This document shows, piece after piece, positions 34,253 through 43,344 of a stretch of DNA of 64,000 nt (its first letter is position 1; each line of letters begins with the position of its first letter). The translations under genes were made by a program, and so were the position numbers. The notes under the pieces were generated by a model. That model saw only the letters and a program-made list of their open reading frames with translations, had not been told where the DNA came from and made no database searches. The DNA comes from Sorangium aterium (GTDB lineage: Bacteria; Myxococcota_A; Polyangia; Polyangiales; Polyangiaceae): the NCBI RefSeq assembly GCF_028368935.1, contig NZ_JAQNDK010000005.1, positions 496,001 to 560,000 of the forward strand, in the 5' to 3' direction.

Positions 34253-35788
34253 CTAGAACCCCGGATCATGCTTCCACGACTTCGGCGTCGCGGGGGCTGG
34301 CGTCGGGCTCGGCGAGCTGGTCTGCTCGGCGGGCTTGGTCGGACGGCGGGGCGCCGGGCGCGCGGGTGACGCCGGGAGCGGCGTCAGCGCCGGGGCCGGC
34401 GCAGCGCTGGCCGAGACGGAGGCAGAGGGCTCGCCCGGCTCGGTCGCAGGGTGCGCCTCCGCCTTGGGAGGCGCGGGCGCCGGCGCGGCGGACGCCGGGG
34501 CGGCGGGCGCGGCGCCCGAAGGAAGCGGGGCTGGTGCGTCGCCGCTCCGGAGCAGCACGGCGAGCACGCCGGCGGCGAGGAGACCGAGGATCACGACGGC
34601 GGGCAGCGCGCGGCTCCTGGAGCGCGCGAACGGCGGGATCTCGTCGTCGAGCGTGATCTTTCCTGCCACGCCCGGGGCTGCGCCGCGGAGGTTGACGGTC
34701 CTGAAGGCGCTCACCGACGAGGGGCTCCGGCCGGTCACGTCGGAGACGCCGGAGTTGTTGCTCAGCTGATTGCGGTCGGCGCGCTCCAGCGCTTCGGTGA
34801 GGGCCGCGCGCGTCTGCTCCTGCTGGTCCTCGAACAGCTCGCGGACGAAATTGGCGACGTCCTCGTCGGTGGCTCGCTGGCTCGGCGGCAGCGCCTTGTC
34901 GAGCGCTCGCATCAGCTCGTTGGCCGTGGCGTAGCGCTCGTCGCGCTCCTTTTCGAGCGCGCGCATCAGCACGTCCTCGAGCGACGCCGGGTAGTCGGCC
35001 TGGAACTCGTGCGGCGCCTCCACCGGGTCCGTCGACGAGATGGCGAACAGCGTCGCGCCCTCGGATTCCCTGCGGAACGGGTGTTTGCCGGTGGTGAGCG
35101 TGTAGAGCACGATGCCCATCGCGAACACGTCGACGCGCCGGTCGATCGCGTCGCCGCGCACCTGCTCCGGCGCCATGTAGCTCACCTTGCCCTTGAGCTG
35201 GCCGGCCTGCGTCGTGCTGTCGTTGAGCGCCGTGGCCTTGGCCACGCCGAAGTCCACCACCTTGGCCAGGCCGTTGTACGTGACCAGGATGTTCTGCGGG
35301 GAGATGTCGCGGTGCACAAGGCCGACGAGCTTGCCGCTCTTGTCCTTGAGCTCGTGCGCGGCGTGCAGGCCGGCGCAGGCCTGCGCCACGATGCGCACCG
35401 CGATCGGGATCGGCATGCCGTTCTGCCGCTTCGCGACCTTCATCACCTGGTTGAGCGGAATGCCGTCGATCCACTCCATCGCCAGGAACAGCACGCCGTC
35501 CTGCTCGCCGAGATCGAGGATCTCGACGGCGTTCGGGTGGCGGATCTGCGACGCGAGCGACGCCTCCGAGAGGAACATGCGCTCGAACTGGTCGTCCTCG
35601 GACAGCGTCGGCAGCATCGTCTTTACTGCGACGATCTTCTGGAAGCCGCGCGTTCCCTTCAGCCGCGCCGCCCACACCATGGCCATGCCGCCTGCCGCGA
35701 TCGGCAGCAGCAGCTCGTAACGACCCAACACGGACCCGGGCCCGAGCTCGGCCGGGGTGTTGGGCAGGAGGTTCGGCGCAGGATTCAC
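34253..35788 (-). CDS. Hanks-type Ser/Thr protein kinase
   Basis: A 511-residue kinase. The catalytic domain occupies about 22-290: glycine loop IAAGGMAMVWAARL, ATP Lys in IVAVKTML, catalytic loop HRDISPQNILV (about 157), metal loop VDFGVAKA, and the APE-like MAPEQVRGD. A linker, one membrane helix (LPAVVILGLLAAGVLAVLL) and an extracytoplasmic Ala/Pro/Glu tail ending KSWKHDPGF follow, so it is a membrane receptor-type kinase with a disordered sensor part. The GTG start at 35788 is used. It converges with the TPR/PEGA gene. Confidence 0.94.
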   Translation of the reverse strand: MNPAPNLLPNTPAELGPGSVLGRYELLLPIAAGGMAMVWAARLKGTRGFQKIVAVKTMLPTLSEDDQFERMFLSEASLASQIRHPNAVEILDLGEQDGVLFLAMEWIDGIPLNQVMKVAKRQNGMPIPIAVRIVAQACAGLHAAHELKDKSGKLVGLVHRDISPQNILVTYNGLAKVVDFGVAKATALNDSTTQAGQLKGKVSYMAPEQVRGDAIDRRVDVFAMGIVLYTLTTGKHPFRRESEGATLFAISSTDPVEAPHEFQADYPASLEDVLMRALEKERDERYATANELMRALDKALPPSQRATDEDVANFVRELFEDQQEQTRAALTEALERADRNQLSNNSGVSDVTGRSPSSVSAFRTVNLRGAAPGVAGKITLDDEIPPFARSRSRALPAVVILGLLAAGVLAVLLRSGDAPAPLPSGAAPAAPASAAPAPAPPKAEAHPATEPGEPSASVSASAAPAPALTPLPASPARPAPRRPTKPAEQTSSPSPTPAPATPKSWKHDPGF

Positions 35789-36073
35789 GCTACTCAGAAG
35801 GTTTGTTAAGTGCCCTGACCGTACGAGTGTGCGGCGACACGAGGCGAGTGCCTAGCGATAAGAAACACCGCGGAGACAAATTGCGGCTATCGCACCAATG
35901 ACCCCACCTCCTTACATTCGCCGACAGCTGGCGGCGGCGCTTCGCGGATGGGCAGCTGCCGCCAAAACGCCGTTAGCAAGTCCAAACGCTGTCCGGAAGT
36001 CAAGCTGCTCTTATCCGCCTACCATCGTACAAGGACGGCGGACGGGCGCGTCGTCACGCGCCATCGCGCGTCG

Positions 36074-37537
36074 TCACCGCCGCACGACGAACATCGCGGC
36101 GAAATACCCGTCTGTGCCGTGCACGTGCGGCAGCAGCCGGAACGCGTCGCCGCCGCCCGCGAGCTCCCGCGCGAGCTCCGCGTCGAACGGCGCCGGCTCC
36201 AGCCGGACGCCGAGGCCGTCGTCCGCCGGGGCCGCGAGCCGCGCCGCGACGGCCTCGCACTCCTCGCGCAGCACGCTGCACACAGCGAACACGAGCCGGC
36301 CGCCGTCCCGGGCGCGGGTCGCGGCGCGGCGCGCGATCGCGACCTGGAGGTCGGCCAGGCGCGGGAGATCGTCCGCCTCGCGCCGGAGCGCGATCTCCGG
36401 GCGCCGCCGCAGCGTGCCCACCCCGGAGCATGGGGCGTCGACGAGCACCCGGTCGTAGCCCTCGGGGACGTCGCCCGCGCCCACCGTCCAGTCGACGGCG
36501 TAGGTCTCGCGCACGGAGGCCGCAGCCCGCCCGAGCGCGCCGCCCTGCGCACCGCCGGCCTCCGCGCCTGCGCCCTCCGCGCTCACGGGAGGCGCGCCCA
36601 GCGCCGCGCGGAGCTGCGAGAGCTTCGCAGGGTACAGATCCGCCGCGTCCACCGCGCCGCCGGGCAGCACCGCGCGCGACAGGAGCCACGACTTGTTGCC
36701 CCGGCCGGAGCAGGCGTCGAGCACGGCCTCGCCGGGCCGCGCGCCGAGCGCGAAGGCGAGCGCCTGCGCGCCCTCTTCCTGGCCGATCCACGCGGCGCCG
36801 AAGCCCGGGAGCCGCCGGAGATCGCCTGCGCCCCGCGCGACGATCGCGGCCGGCGAGACGCACCCCGCCTCGAACGTCGCGGTGGGCGCGGCGGCTCGCA
36901 GTGTCTCGATCCACGCGCCGCGGTCCTCGCCGGGGGCGACGCAGAGGCCGGTCGGCGGCGGCACCGGGCCGGCCGACAGGAACGCCTCGGCCGCGGCCCG
37001 GCCGAGCGAGCGGCGCAGGGCGCCCCGCAGCCACCCCGGCGCGGAGGCGACCACCGCGCTCGCGAGCGGCGGGCGACCGCCGGACTCCACGGCCGCCGCG
37101 AGCCGGCGCAGCACGGCGTTCGCGAACGCGCCGACCCGCGGCCCGCCGGCCGCCTGGGCGCCGTCCACCGCCTCCGAGACCGCGGCGAACGAGGGGACGC
37201 GATCGAGGAAGCAGAGCGAGTACGCCCCCATCAGCACGTGGGCGCGCACCAGCGGGTCGGTCGTCCAGCGGCTCTTCGCGGCGAACTCGGCGATGCGCGC
37301 CTCGAGCGCCGCCTGCGCGCGCAGGACGCCGTAGACGAGCTCCGTCGCGAGGCCGACGTCCCGCGGGTCCAGCGCCTGCGCGCGGCGCAGCTCGGCGTCG
37401 AGGGCCGCCGAGGCGAAGGCCTCCGAGCCCCACACCCGCGCGAGCACGCGCGCCGCGACCGCGCGCGGCCCGCTCTCGGTCGGGTGCGGCGGGCGCGCCG
37501 CGCCGCGGCCCCCGTCACCTTGGTCCCGGTCAGCCAA
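36074..37537 (-). CDS. rsmB: 16S rRNA m5C methyltransferase RsmB
   Basis: A 487-residue methyltransferase that methylates a cytidine of 16S rRNA with S-adenosylmethionine. The N-terminal part has a NusB-like RNA-binding domain (RAVAARVLARV; LVRAHVLMGAYSLCFLDRVP). The C-terminal Rossmann domain has VLDACSGRGNKS (SAM site), VDAPCSGVGTLRRRPEI with the releasing Cys, and VFAVCSVLREECEAV with the nucleophilic Cys. The start TTG 37537 overlaps by 8 bases the stop of the protease gene, so the two are read from one mRNA. About 290 bases without a gene separate it from the kinase. Confidence 0.92.
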   Translation of the reverse strand: MADRDQGDGGRGAARPPHPTESGPRAVAARVLARVWGSEAFASAALDAELRRAQALDPRDVGLATELVYGVLRAQAALEARIAEFAAKSRWTTDPLVRAHVLMGAYSLCFLDRVPSFAAVSEAVDGAQAAGGPRVGAFANAVLRRLAAAVESGGRPPLASAVVASAPGWLRGALRRSLGRAAAEAFLSAGPVPPPTGLCVAPGEDRGAWIETLRAAAPTATFEAGCVSPAAIVARGAGDLRRLPGFGAAWIGQEEGAQALAFALGARPGEAVLDACSGRGNKSWLLSRAVLPGGAVDAADLYPAKLSQLRAALGAPPVSAEGAGAEAGGAQGGALGRAAASVRETYAVDWTVGAGDVPEGYDRVLVDAPCSGVGTLRRRPEIALRREADDLPRLADLQVAIARRAATRARDGGRLVFAVCSVLREECEAVAARLAAPADDGLGVRLEPAPFDAELARELAGGGDAFRLLPHVHGTDGYFAAMFVVRR

Positions 37538-39200
37538 CGAGCTCCTTGAATTGCCCCTGGATCACGTCCCAGCGGCGCTCGACGTCGTTCTTGAAGGCGA
37601 TGCCCATCAGGCCGATGAGCACCACGAGCCCGACCAGGCTCGCGATCTCACGGACGCGCAGCGGCAGCGGGCGCCGCAGCACGGCCTCGAACGTGAAGAA
37701 CAGGAGGTGGCCGCCGTCGAGCACCGGGATGGGCAGCAGGTTGATGAGCCCGAGGTTGATCGAGATGACCGCCATCGCCCAGACGAAGTAGCTGACCCCC
37801 TTCGCGCCCTCCTCGCCGATCACGTCGTACACCGTGATGGGGCCGCCCAGGGTGGAGATGCTGACCTTGCCCTCCATGATGCGGACGATCCCGACCACGA
37901 TGAACCGGATGACGTCGTACGTCTCGTCGACCGCGCTCTCCAGGGCGAACTGGAAGGCCGACGGGCTGTCGACGAACGGCTCGGCCACCATCGGCGACCA
38001 GTTCGACGCGCGCAGGTAGAAGCGCGGGCGGTGCTGGCCGTACTCGTCGATCCAGTCCTCGCGGCGGAGCTCGATGGTGCCGCTCTTGCGCTGGCCCGAG
38101 CGCTGCCACGTGATGACGTGCGATCTATCCGGGGCCGCGAAGAGCCGCTCGACGAACGTCGACCAGGCGGTGACCTCGACGCCGTCGACCTCCGTGATGC
38201 GATCGCCCGGCCGGAGCTCGGCGTCCCACTCGGCCGAGCCCTCGGGGACCTCGGCGACGTAGAGGTCGGCCGGCTCGATGCCGGTCCGCGCGAGCAGATC
38301 GCCGTGGCCGCTCTCCGGCGTCAGCGCGGCCACGCCCGACTCGTAGACGGCGAGCTCGGCCAGGCCGCCGAGCGCGCGCGGCACCGTGACCGGCCGCAGG
38401 TACGTGACCGGCACCGTGGCGCCGCGGCTCTCCTCGAGCGCGATCTCCAGGTCGGCGAACGTCTTCACGGGCGTGCCGCGCACCTCCGTCACGACGTCGA
38501 ACGTGCGCAGCCCGGCCCGGAACGCGGGCGAGTCGGGCCGCGAGACGCCCACCACGGCGGCGGGGCGGCTCGGCCGGACGCCGATCTCGCCCACCCGGTC
38601 CACGATCTCGAGCGGCTTCTGGACGACCTTCTCCTCGGGGACGACCGTGACCTCGACGTGCTCCTTGTTGCGGAACACCTTGAGCCGGAGCTCCTGGTTG
38701 GGGCTCTTCGTCACGATCCGGTGCAGCTCGGCGAAGGTGCTGACGCGCTCGCCGTCCACCTCGAGGATGCGATCGCCCGGGATCAGCCGGCCCTCGGCCG
38801 GGTGCCCCGGCAGGACCACGCCGACCGTCGGCGGGACGAAGCGGGTCTCCCCGATGAAGACGGCGAAGTAGAGCAGCACCGGGAAGAGCACGTTCATCGC
38901 CGGGCCGGCCATGACGATGATCACGCGCTTCCAGAGCGCCTGGGACTCGAAGGTGCGCTTGCGATCCTCGGGGAGCACGGCCTCCTGCCGGTTCTCCTCG
39001 AGCATCTTCACGAAGCCGCCGAGGGGCAGGAGCGCGACGCAGTACTCCGTCTCCCGGCCCCGCAGGCGCAGCACCCGGGGGCCGAAGCCGATCGAGAAGG
39101 TGAGGACCTTCACGCCGAAGATCTTCGCGCACACGAAGTGGCCGAGCTCGTGCACGAAGATGAGCACGGAGCAGAGCAGCGCGAAATACAGGAGGTCCAC
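37530..39200 (-). CDS. rseP: Site-2 (RseP-like) intramembrane metalloprotease, three PDZ modules
   Basis: A 556-residue multi-pass zinc protease that cuts membrane proteins such as anti-sigma factors. The zinc motif is HELGH (residues 17-21) in the first helix, and the third ligand lies in NLLPIPVLDGGH near the C-terminus; conserved GFGPR and LPLGGFVKM follow the first helix. Between the membrane parts three PDZ-like modules are visible: PGHPAEGRLIPGDRILEVDG; PDSPAFRAGLRTFDVVTEVR; EWDAELRPGDRITEVDGVEV. Typical RseP has two in about 450 residues. GTG 39200 is chosen because VDLLYFALL matches the usual N-terminus; the longer frame upstream looks non-coding. Confidence 0.9.
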   Translation of the reverse strand: MDLLYFALLCSVLIFVHELGHFVCAKIFGVKVLTFSIGFGPRVLRLRGRETEYCVALLPLGGFVKMLEENRQEAVLPEDRKRTFESQALWKRVIIVMAGPAMNVLFPVLLYFAVFIGETRFVPPTVGVVLPGHPAEGRLIPGDRILEVDGERVSTFAELHRIVTKSPNQELRLKVFRNKEHVEVTVVPEEKVVQKPLEIVDRVGEIGVRPSRPAAVVGVSRPDSPAFRAGLRTFDVVTEVRGTPVKTFADLEIALEESRGATVPVTYLRPVTVPRALGGLAELAVYESGVAALTPESGHGDLLARTGIEPADLYVAEVPEGSAEWDAELRPGDRITEVDGVEVTAWSTFVERLFAAPDRSHVITWQRSGQRKSGTIELRREDWIDEYGQHRPRFYLRASNWSPMVAEPFVDSPSAFQFALESAVDETYDVIRFIVVGIVRIMEGKVSISTLGGPITVYDVIGEEGAKGVSYFVWAMAVISINLGLINLLPIPVLDGGHLLFFTFEAVLRRPLPLRVREIASLVGLVVLIGLMGIAFKNDVERRWDVIQGQFKELVG

Positions 39201-39607
39201 GGCGGCGGTTGTCTTTACGCGAGGCCGGGCTCGGTGACCACTGGCCACTGAGGGGGCGCGGGGCCGCGACGCCTCCGCGCGAAGGGCGGCCTCCGGCGCA
39301 GGCCTCCGGCACAGGTACGCCGTCCGGTCCGTGGAAAGGCGCCCTCCGGCGTGAGGTGCCTTCACGGCGATGGCCCGGGTCGGCCGCCCACGAACACCCG
39401 CAGTCCCGCCGCGTGGCGAAATGTCACAGAGCGCGGGCGCGCGATGCGCGGTGCTGACGAGCGCCGGAGGGCCGCGTGCCCCGCGCATCCGTGATATCTC
39501 ACCGATGGAACTCGGCCGGGCGCCGCGCCCGCGAGCGACGCCTCACGGCGGACGGTCCCCTGGCCGATTCTCGCGATGTGCCCTGATACGAACTGCGAGG
39601 TCCCATC
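39201..39607. other. Divergent intergenic region
   Basis: 407 bases between the site-2 protease and the PHA-system gene. An open frame continues upstream of the protease on the minus strand but has neither conserved sequence nor a good start. The stretch near 39560-39600 (TTCTCGCGATGTGCCCTGATA) is the likely promoter zone of the rightward gene. Nothing else is recognised. Confidence 0.4.
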
Positions 39608-39940
39608 ATGAAGCACACGATTGAGCACGACCTGAGCGACAGCGAGGCAAAGCTGGCCACCGAACGAGCGATCGCGCAGTACCGAGAGCGGTACGCCGAG
39701 TACGAGCCTTTCCTCGTGTGGCGCGATCCGCGGCGCGCCGAGCTCGGTTTCTCGGTGAAGGGCGTCAAGCTCAAAGGCAGCATGGAGCTCCGCCCCGGCG
39801 CCGTGGACGTGGATCTCGACGTGCCTCTCCTGATGCGCCCCTTCAAGGGGGTGGCGATCGCCGCCATCGACAAGGAGGTTCGTCACTTCATCGAAGAGGC
39901 GCACCGCGAACGGGCCCAGGGAGGCGGCAAAGCTACCTGA
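39608..39940 (+). CDS. Polyhydroxyalkanoic acid system family protein
   Basis: The 110-residue protein matches the small PHA_gran_rgn family from memory: KHTIEHDLSDSEAKLATERA at the start, then GFSVKGVKLKGSMELRPGAV and DVDLDVPLLMRPFKGVAIAA. It is soluble, with no signal peptide. Members are associated with polyhydroxyalkanoate granules; the biochemical role is unclear. No phasin, synthase or depolymerase gene lies next to it. GCGAGG lies about 10 bases before the ATG. Confidence 0.8.
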   Translation: MKHTIEHDLSDSEAKLATERAIAQYRERYAEYEPFLVWRDPRRAELGFSVKGVKLKGSMELRPGAVDVDLDVPLLMRPFKGVAIAAIDKEVRHFIEEAHRERAQGGGKAT

Positions 39941-40003
39941 GCGAGCGGGCTGTTCCGCTATGGACATGAGCGCCAGACGGCGCTATGTTGCTCCGACAGT
40001 ATC

Positions 40004-40022
40004 TACTTCGCCGGCCGAAGTA
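40004..40022. promoter_or_regulatory. Palindrome between convergent genes
   Basis: TACTTCG (40004-40010) and CGAAGTA (40016-40022) are perfectly complementary, with loop CCGGC. It lies 64 bases after the PHA-system stop and 100 bases before the end of the converging sigma gene. It may be a terminator or a protein site; no T-tract follows. Confidence 0.35.
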
Positions 40023-40122
40023 CGCCCCGCGACACGACTCACTCCAGTGCTCGGCCGGCAGGGGGCTGTCTCCTCGCTGCTCACCCTGCCGGCCTCGTCG
40101 TCGCGCTCCCCCGTCGTTGGAC

Positions 40123-41103
40123 TCACGGAGCGAGCGCCTTCACGGCCGTCAGCTTGCGCGAGGCCAGCACGGAGTGGATCACCGTGATGAGGCCGCTCGC
40201 GTCGATCTCGCAGCGCATGACGAACCGCGGCGCCAGCTTCTCCACGGTGCTCCTGCGCTCGATGACGACCGCGGGGAGGCCGTTGATGAGGCGCAGCTCG
40301 TGGCGGAGCGCTCCGGGGCCGTCGATCCTCAGCAGGCCGATGTAGAACCGCGCGACCCGGTTCGGGCCGACGACGATCCGGCGCGCCGCCTTGAACTCGC
40401 CGTTCGCATCGTTGATGACCCGGACGCCCTCGCTCAGGAGCGCCTCGATCGCGGCGACGTCCTGCGTCGCCAGGGTCTGCAGGAAGCGCACGAGCGCAGC
40501 GCCCGACCGCTCGACGAGCTCGGGCGAGGGGCGGCAGCGGTCGCGCTCGTACGGCTCGAGGGCGCGGCGGGCGCGGTGGTGCGTCGTCTTCACGCTGGCC
40601 TCCGACAGGTCGAGCGCGGCGGCGGTCTCCTGCACCGAGTAGTCGAAGACGTCGCGGAGCAGGAGCACCGCGCGCTGCTGCGGGGTCAGCGCCTCGAGCG
40701 CGATGAGGAAGGCGAAGGACGCGCTCTCGAGGAGGTCGTAGCGGCCCTCGGTGCCGTCCTTGCCGGGGATCTCGAACGACGGGGGCTCGGGCTCCGCCTC
40801 GATCGGGGAGGGGAGCCACGGTCCGTCGTAGGCGAGGCGCTTGCGGCGCCGGAGGGCGTCGCGGCCGAGGTTCAGCGCGACGCGCGCGAGCCAGGGGCGG
40901 ACGGGCTCTCCGGTGCGCGCGGGCGGGCGCTCCAGCGCGCGGACGAACGTCTCCTGCACGATGTCGTCTGCGTCCGCGGCGCTGCCGGTGAGCCGGTAGG
41001 AGAGGGCCCAGAGGAAGCGCTCGTGCTCGCGGTAGCTCGCGGCGACGAAGCCGGGGGCGGCGAGCCCCGCGCTCGGGGCAGGAGAGGCCGTGGAGCTGCT
41101 CAT
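40123..41103 (-). CDS. ECF41/SigJ-type sigma factor with C-terminal SnoaL-like domain
   Basis: A 326-residue ECF sigma factor. Region 2 (SYRLTGSAADADDIVQETFV) and region 4 (LTPQQRAVLLLRDVFDYSVQ; ETAAALDLSEASVKTTHHRA) are followed by an NTF2/SnoaL-like domain of about 120 residues (INDANGEFKAARRIVVGPNR). This fused domain replaces a separate anti-sigma factor in the ECF41 group and tunes activity. The linker WLPSPIEAEPEPPS corresponds to the WLPEP motif of that group. As usual for ECF41, the neighbour in the same direction encodes an oxidoreductase (19 bases upstream), its likely target or partner. Confidence 0.88.
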   Translation of the reverse strand: MSSSTASPAPSAGLAAPGFVAASYREHERFLWALSYRLTGSAADADDIVQETFVRALERPPARTGEPVRPWLARVALNLGRDALRRRKRLAYDGPWLPSPIEAEPEPPSFEIPGKDGTEGRYDLLESASFAFLIALEALTPQQRAVLLLRDVFDYSVQETAAALDLSEASVKTTHHRARRALEPYERDRCRPSPELVERSGAALVRFLQTLATQDVAAIEALLSEGVRVINDANGEFKAARRIVVGPNRVARFYIGLLRIDGPGALRHELRLINGLPAVVIERRSTVEKLAPRFVMRCEIDASGLITVIHSVLASRKLTAVKALAP

Positions 41104-41122
41104 GACGCGTCGGGTAACCCCG

Positions 41123-42415
41123 TCACGCCGCGCGGTCGAGCGCGCGGCGCGAGAGGATGGCCCTCGCGGCGTCCCGCGCGCTGGCGAGGCTCGCGTCGGC
41201 GAGCATGCCCGTCGGCCCGACCCAGTCGCCCGCGAGGAAGAGCCCGTCGAGCTCCGGGACGCGGACGCCGGGGCGCCCTGCGTGGCCGCCGCCGTCCGCC
41301 GTGACCACGGCGTTGGAGACGATGAGCGAGGGCAGGAAGCGGCGCTCGACGATCGCGTCGCGGTAGCCGGGCTGCGCGCGGTCGAGCAGATCCTCGAGCT
41401 CGCGCTCGGGGTCGCGGCCGGCGAGCTCGGGGCTGTACTGGGCGGTGTGGATCACGGCGCCGCCCGCGGGAGCGATGCGCGCGGCGTCGGAGTGGACCGA
41501 CAGGTAGAGCGGGCGATCGATGCCGAGCACGAAGCCCGGGCGCGTGCGGGGGAGCCTCGACAGGGCGACGTCGAGGCACGCGGCGCGGACCGGGAGGGCG
41601 CGCTCGGCGTGCGCGGCGAGCGCCGTGCTGGTAGGCACGAGCGCGGCCACGGCGCGCGGGCTCGCGGCGATGAGCACGGCGCCGGCGCCGAGGCGGTCGC
41701 CATTCGCGAGCTCCACGGCCGAGACGGCGCCGCCCTCGGCCGCGATCTGCGTCGCGCGCACGCCGCTGAGGATCTCCACGCCGGCCGCCACGGCGGCGTC
41801 GCGCAGGCCGTCGACGAGGGTCCTCCAGCCTCCGTCGAGGTAGAGCACGCCGTGGCTCAGGGCGAGCTGCACCTGCGCGAGCGCCGCGCCGGCGCTCTGG
41901 CGATCGTCGTCGGCGCAGTAGGTCGACAGCCGGACGATCGCGCCGACGAAGCGCCGCACCTCAGGCGTCCGGAAGGCGTCACGGAGCCAGGCCGAGACCG
42001 GGACCGACGCGAGCGGCGCGGGGTTCGCCGCGGCGAGGCTGCCAAGGACGCGCCCCATCTCGACCTTCGCGGCGAGGGGGAAGAGGCCCGTCGTGAGGAG
42101 CGACAGGGCGCCGGACGGCAGGGTGTGAAGGGCGCCGCGGTCGAGGGCGAGCGCGCCCGACTGGGACGGCGGCGCGCCGGTGAACCGGACGCCGAGCTCG
42201 CGAAGCACCTCGTGCGCCGTGCCCCCGCGGTAGAGCGCGTGGGCGCCGAGGTTCAGCGAGAAGCCGTGGCTCTCCTGCGTGGAGGCGCGGCCGCCCGGCG
42301 CGTGCGCCTTCTCGACGAGGGCGACCGACCGACCCGCCCGGCCCAGGTACGCCGCCGCGGCCAGGCCCGCGAGCCCGCCGCCGATCACCACCACGTCTTT
42401 TGTAGTACGCATCAC
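41123..42415 (-). CDS. FAD-dependent oxidoreductase (phytoene-desaturase-like)
   Basis: A 430-residue flavoprotein: the N-terminal FAD-binding motif VVVIGGGLAGLAAAAYLGRA, EKAHAPGGRAST, and the C-terminal FAD motif GLFLAGDWVGPTGMLADASL. The length and both motifs are those of the amine-oxidase/phytoene-desaturase superfamily; the substrate is unknown. The frame opens with GTG ATG (42415, 42412) behind AGGAAAGG. It is the first gene of a two-gene operon with the ECF41-type sigma factor. Confidence 0.85.
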   Translation of the reverse strand: MMRTTKDVVVIGGGLAGLAAAAYLGRAGRSVALVEKAHAPGGRASTQESHGFSLNLGAHALYRGGTAHEVLRELGVRFTGAPPSQSGALALDRGALHTLPSGALSLLTTGLFPLAAKVEMGRVLGSLAAANPAPLASVPVSAWLRDAFRTPEVRRFVGAIVRLSTYCADDDRQSAGAALAQVQLALSHGVLYLDGGWRTLVDGLRDAAVAAGVEILSGVRATQIAAEGGAVSAVELANGDRLGAGAVLIAASPRAVAALVPTSTALAAHAERALPVRAACLDVALSRLPRTRPGFVLGIDRPLYLSVHSDAARIAPAGGAVIHTAQYSPELAGRDPERELEDLLDRAQPGYRDAIVERRFLPSLIVSNAVVTADGGGHAGRPGVRVPELDGLFLAGDWVGPTGMLADASLASARDAARAILSRRALDRAA

Positions 42416-42533
42416 ATAACCCCTTTCCTGGCGGTACCACGATCGGAGGGCCGGAAAGGTTACGCGCGCCGTGTCGAATTTCCGGAGCGCGCCCGGAGGG
42501 CTGGGCGGGGAGGGGGAAGCGGCGTGCCGGCGC

Positions 42534-43157
42534 TCAGGTGGCGCGGACGAGCGGCGTGTCGACGAGGTGCTCGGACAGGAACCACACCTGCATCTCGTTC
42601 GTGCGGAGGACGTCGCTCATGAGCAGGTCGGCGGTGCCGTCGTCGCGGTTGTCGGTGGCGAGCTTCACCGCCTCGCGCGTCTCCGCGAGGATGACCTCGT
42701 GCGCGTCGAGCAGGCGCGAGAGCTGGGCGGGCACCTGCTCGCGGCCGCGGGGCGCCCGCTCGATCCTCGTCGTCTCCGCGACGTCGTGCGCCATGGCGAT
42801 CGAGACGCCGCCCAGCATCTGGACGCGCTCGCCGAGCATGTCGATCAGCGCGGTTTGCTCCTTGAAGTGCTTGTCGAAGAGCAGGTGGAGCTGGAAGAAG
42901 GTCGCCCCGGACACCTGCCAGTGGTGCTTCTTGTACATGTCGCGCAGGACGAGCGTGTCCGACAGGATCTGATTCAGCGCCCGGATGCTCTCCGCGCGCG
43001 ACTTCGAGGCGAGCGCCAGGGGATAGTCCACGACCGTCCCGAAAGGCTGGATCTCCTCGCTTCGCTGGCGGAGGAGCGGCTGGGCCTCCAGCGCCCGCGC
43101 TCCGCCTTCCTTGCCGCCACGCCCCTGTTTCCTCTGTTGCTTCCGCTGTACTGCCAT
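42534..43157 (-). CDS. dps: Dps-family ferritin-like protein
   Basis: A 207-residue four-helix protein of the Dps/ferritin group, which stores iron with peroxide and protects DNA under stress. The ferroxidase signature is seen: KKHHWQVSGATFFQLHLLFD and HFKEQTALIDMLGERVQMLG. A long basic N-terminal extension (QRKQQRKQGRGGKEGG) could bind DNA. The ATG at 43157 has a strong GGGGAGGGG site. It is divergent from metG with 187 bases between. A stress-type promoter is not recognisable. Confidence 0.9.
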   Translation of the reverse strand: MAVQRKQQRKQGRGGKEGGARALEAQPLLRQRSEEIQPFGTVVDYPLALASKSRAESIRALNQILSDTLVLRDMYKKHHWQVSGATFFQLHLLFDKHFKEQTALIDMLGERVQMLGGVSIAMAHDVAETTRIERAPRGREQVPAQLSRLLDAHEVILAETREAVKLATDNRDDGTADLLMSDVLRTNEMQVWFLSEHLVDTPLVRAT

Positions 43158-43344
43158 GGGCCCCTCCCCGTCGATCGGTTCACTACGTATCTAGAGCCCG
43201 AGGCTGCTCCGTCCATGGCTGCACGTCCGCTGTCGTGTCCAGGCCGGCTCGCGCGGCGCTCCGCTGGGGGGCGCGCCCGCGGGCCCCCGCGGAGCGCCGC
43301 TCGGCTCGCATCCGGCCGGGATTTCGTGCAAAGTCCAGCGCAGC

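Noticed and set aside
39201-39488. N-terminal extension of the site-2 protease
   Set aside because: The extra 96 residues are Arg/Pro-rich without hydrophobic pattern; family members start at the first helix found at 39200.
39960-40187. Short plus-strand frame between the PHA-system gene and the ECF41 sigma gene
   Set aside because: Low-complexity Arg/Ser/Pro translation, overlap with the end of the opposite gene and no ribosome binding site.
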